A stretch of 64,000 nucleotides of DNA, taken from contig NC_016604.1 in assembly GCF_000230895.2 (NCBI RefSeq), forward strand, positions 2,480,001 to 2,544,000, in the 5' to 3' direction. A program made the translations under genes and the position numbers. Position 1 is the first letter of the stretch. Every line of letters begins with the position of its first letter. Source of the DNA: Mycolicibacterium rhodesiae NBB3. GTDB taxonomy: Bacteria; Actinomycetota; Actinomycetes; Mycobacteriales; Mycobacteriaceae. Shown piece after piece: positions 58,139-64,000 of this stretch. The notes beneath the pieces are model-generated. The model saw nothing but the letters and a program-made list of their open reading frames with translations, had not been told where the DNA came from and did no database searches.

Positions 58139-59479
58139 ATGCTGCCCACCCGTTCACGGCTGCAGAGCTGGAATCCCGACTCGGTCGAACCTGCGGCGTC
58201 AGCGCTGAGCGACGCGGGGCTTGCGGTGTACACCGCGGTACGCACCCTCGACGAGGGCTGTGACCGGATGCCCGAGGCGCGCGCATGGGACGGACCCGCC
58301 CATGATGCGGCCACCCAGATGTTTCGCCGCGCGACGGACGCAAGTTCGACGTTCAGCCACTACACCGAGGCTGTGGCGGCCGCGCTGTCGAAGGGCGCGG
58401 TCAGGATCAGCTCCGCGCGCACCGCGCTGCTGAACCGCGCCGACGACGTCGATCGCGGCGAACTGTCCGTCTCCGACATGTGGGTGGTGCTGATCAAGCC
58501 GGCCCGGGTGTCCGCGGAGAAAGCTGACAGCCTGCAGGCCGCGGCGCAGGCCGAGCAGGTGGAGATCAACCGGCTGCTGACCGCGTTGGGCGACGCCGAC
58601 AGCGCAACTGCGTCCCAGGTGCAAGCTGCCGCACAGCATTTCGGCTTCACGCTGCCGAGCCCCGAAGATCCCGCCAGCCTGTTTCCCGGGCAGGGAATGG
58701 CACCGCCCCCGGCCGACGAGGTACCCAACCCGATGACTCTCACCGGACTGACCCAGCAGGGTGTCGTCCGCGACAGCGACACGGCGCAGATTGTCCGGGA
58801 GAGTGAGGAGTGGACCACCGAGGACGGTCAGCTACGCAAGACTCTGCTGATGATGGACGGTGGCCGCCACGAGATCTTCGAGTGGAACGAGACACTGCCC
58901 TGCGTCGAGGACACCTACTACGACAAGGACGGCCACGAGGTGTCCAGCACGTTCTCTCAGGACAAGACGAGCTACGACGGCACCAGGTTCACGTCGATCA
59001 ACTTCGCTGACGGCACTGTGGTCACGATGACACGAACCGCGGATGGCAAGTGCAGCGGCGGTGTGACGATGGCCGACGGCCGCCACGGCGTGCTGCCCGA
59101 TGAGTTCTTCTCTCACCCGGTGCTCACGACGGTCGGCAGTGCGCTCACCGGCCTGGAGGAGCAGGCCAAGCTCGGAATTCCTATGCTGTCACCGCAATCG
59201 GTGGAGAACCTCGGAAAGGTCGGCAAATACGGCGGGCCGACGCTGGGGGTAGCGATGGCGCTGTATGACACGGTGACGGCGAAGACGTTCGAGGACGCCT
59301 GCGTCGCGGCGATCTCCGGCAGCGCGGGGGTCGCGGGCGGATGGGCGACTGGGGCCGTTTTCGCTGCAGCGGCCGCCGAAACGCCCGCAGCGCCGCTCGC
59401 CGCGATGGCCGGCGACTTCATCGGCGGAGCAGCCTTCGGTTACGTCGGCGGCATCATCGGCAATATCGTGTGCCGGTGA
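58139..59479 (+). CDS. putative T7SS toxin with glycine-zipper C-terminus
   Basis: A 446-residue protein without signal peptide. Residues 1-175 are helical with a WxG-like turn (A-W-D-G-P-A-H-D-A-A) as in ESX substrates; 176-203 is a Pro-rich linker; 204-320 is a beta-rich segment (Y-D-K-D-G-H-E-V-S-S, F-A-D-G-T-V-V-T-M); 321-380 is a connector. Residues 389-444 form a Gly/Ala-rich hydrophobic hairpin (G-W-A-T-G-A-V-F-A-A-A-A-A, F-G-Y-V-G-G-I-I-G-N) framed by Cys388 and Cys445. That resembles glycine-zipper membrane toxins. A coupled EspC-like gene precedes it and a membrane protein gene follows by TGATG overlap. Toxicity is inference; it could also be an EspE-like effector. Confidence 0.65.
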   Translation: MLPTRSRLQSWNPDSVEPAASALSDAGLAVYTAVRTLDEGCDRMPEARAWDGPAHDAATQMFRRATDASSTFSHYTEAVAAALSKGAVRISSARTALLNRADDVDRGELSVSDMWVVLIKPARVSAEKADSLQAAAQAEQVEINRLLTALGDADSATASQVQAAAQHFGFTLPSPEDPASLFPGQGMAPPPADEVPNPMTLTGLTQQGVVRDSDTAQIVRESEEWTTEDGQLRKTLLMMDGGRHEIFEWNETLPCVEDTYYDKDGHEVSSTFSQDKTSYDGTRFTSINFADGTVVTMTRTADGKCSGGVTMADGRHGVLPDEFFSHPVLTTVGSALTGLEEQAKLGIPMLSPQSVENLGKVGKYGGPTLGVAMALYDTVTAKTFEDACVAAISGSAGVAGGWATGAVFAAAAAETPAAPLAAMAGDFIGGAAFGYVGGIIGNIVCR

Positions 59480-60207
59480 TGAAACCCTCGACTGCACTAC
59501 TCAGCTGCCTGTTCTTAATGGGGTTAGGTGTCTTCATCGCGGTCTGCACCGTGATCTACGTCGTCCACGGAGAATTCCTGAATGCGGTCGTCACACTCGG
59601 GGGTGCGGTTCTCTGCTTCGGTTTCGTCATACCGTTCTTCACGATCATTCCCGGGAAAGTCGCTCCGCGTGTGAACGTGGACGAGGGAGGAACGACATTC
59701 TGGCCCGATCGCAGCGTTGAAATGCCGTTGTATGTAGGGCTGCTCGGCGCCGTGGCCACCTGTGCGATGTACACGATTTTCGCCCCCGCCGGAATGGTGA
59801 CGATTCCCGTCCCGCACTACATGCGGTACTCCATTCCATTTACGTCCGGTGTAATCATGGTGTGGGGAGGCTCCATACTGTGGCGGTACTTCCGGCGGGG
59901 CAGCACCAAGTATCTCCGCTTGACGCCCAGTGGATTCGAGCTGGAAGAAAATTGGCGAACCGCGTCCGGCCAGTGGGATCAGGTGAAGGACGTCGCCGAC
60001 GAGTCGAGCGACAAGAAGCGGGCGAGGTCCGGTCCCATCGTGTTCGTCATGTCCGATGACAGCACTCCGACAATTGCGGCCAACGGGATGACGCCGAACG
60101 GCGAGGCGTTAAGGGAGCTGGTCCGGTTCTATTGGGAACACCCGGAATCGCGCGACGAACTCACCGATGGCGGCGCAGTCGAGCGCCTCGCGCGGAGCAT
60201 GGCTTAG
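59479..60207 (+). CDS. four-helix membrane protein, candidate immunity protein
   Basis: A 242-residue protein with four membrane segments (about residues 7-29, 37-57, 79-100 and 110-131) and a cytosolic C-terminal domain (Y-L-R-L-T-P-S-G-F-E-L-E-E-N-W), which resembles a bacterial PH-type fold. The ATG overlaps the stop of the putative toxin gene by one base, so both are made in step, as toxin and immunity pairs usually are. Base use is slightly less GC-rich than the neighbours. A membrane immunity protein is the natural partner for a membrane-active toxin; no homologue is known to me. Confidence 0.6.
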   Translation: MKPSTALLSCLFLMGLGVFIAVCTVIYVVHGEFLNAVVTLGGAVLCFGFVIPFFTIIPGKVAPRVNVDEGGTTFWPDRSVEMPLYVGLLGAVATCAMYTIFAPAGMVTIPVPHYMRYSIPFTSGVIMVWGGSILWRYFRRGSTKYLRLTPSGFELEENWRTASGQWDQVKDVADESSDKKRARSGPIVFVMSDDSTPTIAANGMTPNGEALRELVRFYWEHPESRDELTDGGAVERLARSMA

Positions 60208-60268
60208 CGGTGAGCGCGGGCGTGCGCAAAGTTCGAAACTCTGGCGGCGTGTCGACCGACTGGGCCCA

Positions 60269-60281
60269 CCGCGAAGCGCGG
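60269..60281. terminator. small hairpin between convergent genes
   Basis: CCGCG-AAG-CGCGG, a 5-bp perfect stem, lies in the 102-bp gap between the candidate immunity gene and the encapsulin gene. It is weak and has no U-tract. Confidence 0.3.
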
Positions 60282-60309
60282 GGAACACGCACGGTCGCAC
60301 CGTGGAGCG

Positions 60310-61107
60310 CTACTTCGTCAGCGCGACAGAGGCTTCCGCGGTGTAGCAGAGGAACGTCAGCGTCTCCTGCAGATACAGCTCGACGGTCTCGGCGTCGTGC
60401 GACAGATAGCCGATGCACACGTCGGTGCCCAGCTGGAGGTCGAAGTCGCCACCGCGGGTGGACAACACGAACGCACCGTCGATCGCGGGCGCCCAGATGA
60501 TGTCACCGTCCACCAGCCGGTTGAGGTGCTCACGGATCGGATAGCCGTGTTCGGTCGTCTCGCTCACCTCGGTGTAGACGTCGGCCGACAGCAGCACCGA
60601 GTACGGTCCGTCGACACCGGCCAAGCGCAGTTCCGACAACGCCTGCGAGATGACGTCCGGAATCCCGCGGACGTCGCTCGGCAGCGCCAGCGCAGGATTG
60701 TTGCTGCAGGCCCTGATGCCCTCGATGGACGCTGCTTCGTAGCCCTCGAAGATCGCGCGGTCTTCGACGAACGCCAGCTTCTTGGCGGCTTCCTTGACCG
60801 GGTCCCAGTCCGAATCCTGCGATCCGCGCTCGACGTCGTCGATTGCGGTGCGGCTCACCGTGAACGGCACCCGCAGCCGCACCAGCGGCTTGCTTTCGCG
60901 CAGGTGCGCCACCACGCCCTCACCCGGGGGGGCCACGTCGCGGAGGTGGCCGGTGCTGACCGCCGCGGTCACCGGGCCGCCGGGCTCGCTGACGTCGACG
61001 ACCCGGCGCCCGGCGACGTGCCGCTTGAACGTCCGGGTCGCTTCCAATTCGATCTCGTCCCACGCCGCCTCGGTGACCGGCGCGAGTTCGCGATACAGGT
61101 TGTTCAT
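60310..61107 (-). CDS. type I encapsulin shell protein (Cfp29/linocin-like)
   Basis: A 265-residue HK97-fold protein (M-N-N-L-Y-R-E-L-A-P-V-T at the N-terminus) that self-assembles into a nanocompartment. It corresponds to Cfp29 of M. tuberculosis. The start overlaps the stop of the peroxidase gene by one base (TGATG), so shell and cargo are co-translated. The shell encloses the peroxidase by its C-terminal tag. Confidence 0.95.
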   Translation of the reverse strand: MNNLYRELAPVTEAAWDEIELEATRTFKRHVAGRRVVDVSEPGGPVTAAVSTGHLRDVAPPGEGVVAHLRESKPLVRLRVPFTVSRTAIDDVERGSQDSDWDPVKEAAKKLAFVEDRAIFEGYEAASIEGIRACSNNPALALPSDVRGIPDVISQALSELRLAGVDGPYSVLLSADVYTEVSETTEHGYPIREHLNRLVDGDIIWAPAIDGAFVLSTRGGDFDLQLGTDVCIGYLSHDAETVELYLQETLTFLCYTAEASVALTK

Positions 61108-62123
61108 CAGGTTCCTTTCAGGCTGCCGATGCGCAACGAGCCGTCTCCGCGGGGCGCGGCGACGGGCGGCTGGTCTTCTTCCCGCTCTGAATCCGGAAGC
61201 GGCGGTGGGTCGTTGAGGAAATCGACGATTGGTGTGAAGAATTTTCCGCCGGTGATCGCGGTGGAGAACTCGAGGATGTGGTCGGTGTTACCGGGCGGGT
61301 CGCCGATGAACATGTTGGACAACATTTTCTCGGTGACCGCAGCTGTACGCGAGTATCCGATGAAATACGTGCCGTATTCGGCCTTTCCGATTTCTCCGAA
61401 CGGCATGTTGTGCCGCACGATCTTGAGTTCGGTGCCGTCCTCGTCGGTGATGACGTTCAGCGCGATGTGCGCGTTGGCCGGTTTGGCGTCGTCGTCCATC
61501 TCGATGTCTTCGAGCTTGCTGCGCCCGATCACGAGTTCCTGCTCGGTGACCGACAGTGAATCCCAAGACGACATGTCGTGCACATACTTTTGCACGTGGA
61601 CGTAGCAGCCGCCGGCGAAGTCGGGGTCTTCATCACCGATCTTGGTGGCGGACAACGCAAGTGGCCCGTCGGGATTCTCGGTGCCGTCGACGAAGCCGAG
61701 CAGGTCGCGGTTGTCGAAGAAGCGGAATCCGTGGGTCTCGTCGACGACGGTGACGGCAGCGAGCGCCTTGACGATCCGTCCCGCGAGCTCGAAGCACATG
61801 TCCAGCGACATCGCCTTGATGTGGAGCAGCAGATCCCCGGGGGTGGCGGGCGCATGGTGGCGGCCGCCCTTCAGCTCGATGAACGGCGTCAGCTCCGCGG
61901 GTTTCGGACCCGAGAACAGCCGGTCCCACGCGTCTGAGCCGATCGACGTCACCACCGACAGGAGCTTGTCGGGGTCGCGGAAACCGACCGCGCGCACCAG
62001 TCCGGAGATCTCGCCGAGCCCGTCGCGGACGGCCGCCTCACCGCCGTCGTCGATGGTCAGCACCAGGAAGATGGCCGCAGGTGTCAGTGGCGCCGTAACC
62101 GGCTGCGGCAGTGGTGCGGGCAC
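61107..62123 (-). CDS. DyP-type peroxidase, encapsulin cargo
   Basis: A 338-residue haem peroxidase. The distal Asp is in G-F-V-D-G-T-E-N-P and the proximal haem His in I-V-R-H-N-M-P-F-G. The last residues D-G-S-L-R-I-G-S-L-K-G-T after a Pro/Ala linker are the encapsulation signal I recall from the M. tuberculosis DyP protein. The GTG start is 52 bp from the divergent aminopeptidase start. Confidence 0.95.
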   Translation of the reverse strand: MPAPLPQPVTAPLTPAAIFLVLTIDDGGEAAVRDGLGEISGLVRAVGFRDPDKLLSVVTSIGSDAWDRLFSGPKPAELTPFIELKGGRHHAPATPGDLLLHIKAMSLDMCFELAGRIVKALAAVTVVDETHGFRFFDNRDLLGFVDGTENPDGPLALSATKIGDEDPDFAGGCYVHVQKYVHDMSSWDSLSVTEQELVIGRSKLEDIEMDDDAKPANAHIALNVITDEDGTELKIVRHNMPFGEIGKAEYGTYFIGYSRTAAVTEKMLSNMFIGDPPGNTDHILEFSTAITGGKFFTPIVDFLNDPPPLPDSEREEDQPPVAAPRGDGSLRIGSLKGT

Positions 62124-62175
62124 CGTTTGACCCTAATTCAAGATCGTCGACCGTGATCGGAGAAGATGAAGAACC

Positions 62176-63429
62176 ATGTCGGCAAGTGCAGCGGGCCTGT
62201 GTGAGTTCATCGACGCGTCGCCGTCGCCGTTTCATGTCTGCGAGACGGCGGCCGAGCGGCTGAGGGCCGCCGGTTACACCGAGCTGTCCGAGCGCGACGC
62301 GTGGCCAGCCTCAGGCCGGTTCTACACGGTGCGCGCCGGCTCACTGGTGGCGTGGCACGCGATCGAAGAGAACGCTCCGTTCCGAATCGTCGGCGGGCAC
62401 ACCGACAGTCCGAACCTGCGCGTCAAACAGCATCCCGACCGCTTCGTATCGGGCTGGCAGGTCGTCGCACTTGCGCCCTACGGCGGCGCGTGGCTGAACT
62501 CATGGCTGGACCGCGACCTCGGGATCAGCGGGCGGTTGTCGGTGCGAACGGCGGCCGGGATCGACCACCGGCTCATCCGGATCGACGAGCCGATCCTGCG
62601 TGTACCGCAGCTGGCCATCCACCTCGCCGAGGACCGCAAAGCGGTGGCTCTGGACCCGCAGCGCCACGTCAACGCCGTCTGGGGAGTCGGCAGCGGCACC
62701 CGGTCCTTCCTCGGCTATGTGGCCGAGCGCGCCGGTGTCGACGTCACCGATGTGCTCGGGGCGGACCTGATGACCCACGACCTCGCCCCGTCGAGAACCG
62801 TCGGTGCCGGGCACGAGCTGGTCAGCGCGCCGCGGCTGGACAACCAGGCCACCTGCTACGCCGGGTTGGAGGCTCTGTTGGCCGCCGAACCCCGTGGGTA
62901 CACGCCCGTGCTGGCGCTGTTCGACCACGAGGAGGTCGGTTCGCAGTCCGACCACGGCGCGCAATCCGAACTGCTGCCCACGGTGCTCGAGCGCATCACG
63001 CTGGCCGCAGGCGGCGGTCGCGAGGAACTGCTGCGCCGGCTCCCGGGCTCGATGGTGGCCTCCGGCGACATGGCCCACGCCACGCACCCCAACTATCCCG
63101 AGCGCCACGAACCCGGACACCTCATCGAGGTCAACGCCGGACCGGTGCTGAAGGTGCAGCCGAATCTGCGCTACGCCACCGACGGACGGACCGCGGCGGC
63201 GTTCGCGCTGGCGTGCGCTCAGGCCGGCGTCCCGCTGCAGCGCTACGAGCACCGCGCCGACCTGCCGTGCGGATCGACGATCGGGCCGATGACCTCGGCG
63301 CGCACCGGCATTCCGACGGTCGACGTGGGCGCTGCTCAGCTGGCGATGCATTCGGCTCGCGAGCTGATGGGCGCCGACGACGTCGCGGCCTATTCCGCGG
63401 CGCTCGGGGCGTTCCTGGCGCCGGTCTGA
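62176..63429 (+). CDS. M18 family aminopeptidase
   Basis: A 417-residue zinc peptidase of the aspartyl-aminopeptidase family (Rv0800/PepC-like). Metal and catalytic motifs are [18 protein letters not shown] and [12 protein letters not shown]. It removes N-terminal residues from peptides in the cytosol. Gene order with DyP and encapsulin is as in M. tuberculosis. Confidence 0.93.
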   Translation: MSASAAGLCEFIDASPSPFHVCETAAERLRAAGYTELSERDAWPASGRFYTVRAGSLVAWHAIEENAPFRIVGGHTDSPNLRVKQHPDRFVSGWQVVALAPYGGAWLNSWLDRDLGISGRLSVRTAAGIDHRLIRIDEPILRVPQLAIHLAEDRKAVALDPQRHVNAVWGVGSGTRSFLGYVAERAGVDVTDVLGADLMTHDLAPSRTVGAGHELVSAPRLDNQATCYAGLEALLAAEPRGYTPVLALFDHEEVGSQSDHGAQSELLPTVLERITLAAGGGREELLRRLPGSMVASGDMAHATHPNYPERHEPGHLIEVNAGPVLKVQPNLRYATDGRTAAAFALACAQAGVPLQRYEHRADLPCGSTIGPMTSARTGIPTVDVGAAQLAMHSARELMGADDVAAYSAALGAFLAPV

Positions 63430-63544
63430 GTTCAATCACCTCAACGCGACACCGGTTGAGGGCCGTCGGCGCCGTTGCCATGCACCCGTTTGCCGCGCTG
63501 CAGTCCGAGTGCTCGTTGCGACCGGCGTCGAAGGCCGATGTCGA

Positions 63545-64000
63545 CTACGGGCGGCGGAGGGTCAGAGCGAGGTGCGTGTTATCGGGTAGCTCGCCAGGCT
63601 CGACCAGGGCGATCCAACCGCCCCGACGGAGCACGATTTCGATCAGTTCGTCCACGGCATCGTCGATGACGTCGGGATGGTCTACGTCCTGTGCGGGCAC
63701 CAGGGTGTCTCCGGTGTCGTCAAGCCGGGCCGGGTAGTAATAGTGCTCTTCGACTGCGAGCATCTCTGGGCGCTCCCATCGGGCTGCGAGCCAGGCACTC
63801 TCGATGTCGCGCAGTACCCGCCCGCTACGGGCCCGGCGTTCGATGTGGTCAAGAGCTTCTTTGCTTCGAGACTTCAGGTATCCGCCCAACACCGGGCGAA
63901 TGAGTTCGACGAGTTGGGCGGCAGGGGTAGTGAGGTGATTGCCCTTGACAACCCCGGCCAGCCGGGCTGTGTTGCGGGATATTCTCCGAAAAGTCGACGC
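63545..64000 (-). CDS. 5'-partial protein, possibly eRF1-like (baeRF) domain
   Basis: The reading frame is open from the right window edge to a stop at 63545 (152 residues visible), so the gene starts outside. The end D-E-L-I-E-I-V-L-R-R-G-G-W-I-A-L-V-E-P-G-E-L resembles the C-terminal strand-helix of the baeRF group of release-factor-1-like proteins. The front contains N-H-L-T-T-P-A-A-Q-L-V-E-L. The assignment is tentative; the GTG at 63892 is only the first internal start. Confidence 0.5.
   Translation of the reverse strand, partial: ASTFRRISRNTARLAGVVKGNHLTTPAAQLVELIRPVLGGYLKSRSKEALDHIERRARSGRVLRDIESAWLAARWERPEMLAVEEHYYYPARLDDTGDTLVPAQDVDHPDVIDDAVDELIEIVLRRGGWIALVEPGELPDNTHLALTLRRP

Overview
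The window is high-GC, densely coded DNA from a mycobacterium, most likely a rapidly growing Mycolicibacterium. The evidence is a four-gene cluster that looks like methylmannose polysaccharide (MMP) synthesis, a lipid-rich gene set, EspC/WXG-type secretion substrates, mycobacterial LexA-, SigF- and CsoR-like sites, and many blocks whose order I recall from M. tuberculosis (the Rv0135c-Rv0142, Rv0779c-Rv0788 and Rv0798c-Rv0800 neighbourhoods). No rRNA, tRNA or CRISPR array was seen.

Layout. 1-5.5 kb: a membrane lipase-like protein (possibly cut by the window edge), an acyl-CoA dehydrogenase, a small secreted protein, a C39-like protease and two small ORFs each carrying a LexA/SOS-like box, then flavin reductase, PNPOx-type and DUF3224 genes. 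5.6-10.1 kb: the putative MMP cluster (manT, meT3, mmpH, meT1) and a TetR gene; matching promoter-operator sites lie before manT and before the TetR gene. 10.1-16.7 kb: TetR, two tandem CYP138-like P450s, a thioesterase-like protein, a fused MsrB-MsrA, a SnoaL-like protein and an SDR (Rv0135c-Rv0139-like). 16.7-31.1 kb: a block that separates genes I remember as adjacent (Rv0139 and Rv0140): a LAL regulator, an SDR plus truncated ECF sigma factor, an amidohydrolase, a methyltransferase, a crotonase, then an FHA/HTH protein, a membrane Ser/Thr kinase and three lipoproteins. 31.1-38.1 kb: DUF427, an AlkA-like glycosylase, dps with a SigF-type promoter, aqpZ, a bicupin, a tandem hotdog protein and a CPH-type copper ATPase behind a CsoR-like operator. 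38.1-44.5 kb: gltBD, preceded by the only gene-free stretch longer than 300 bases. 44.6-56.3 kb: the purC-ptrB-...-purSQ region, interrupted by an IS256-family element sitting inside a metallo-beta-lactamase-fold gene. 56.3-57.8 kb: an IS30-family element. 57.8-60.2 kb: a compact EspC-like / large WXG-type protein / four-helix membrane protein module that looks like a type VII secretion toxin with its immunity protein. 60.3-63.4 kb: encapsulin with its DyP peroxidase cargo, and an M18 aminopeptidase. The last ORF runs off the right edge.

The most interesting items are: the candidate membrane-active T7SS toxin/immunity cassette (57851-60207); the TetR/operator pair that may control MMP synthesis; the recent IS insertion, whose target gene can be rebuilt to the base; the two SOS-box mini-genes; the FHA-kinase-lipoprotein module; and the MsrB-MsrA fusion with a perfect internal ribosome-binding site. 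All family assignments come from reading motifs and from memory; no database search was possible.
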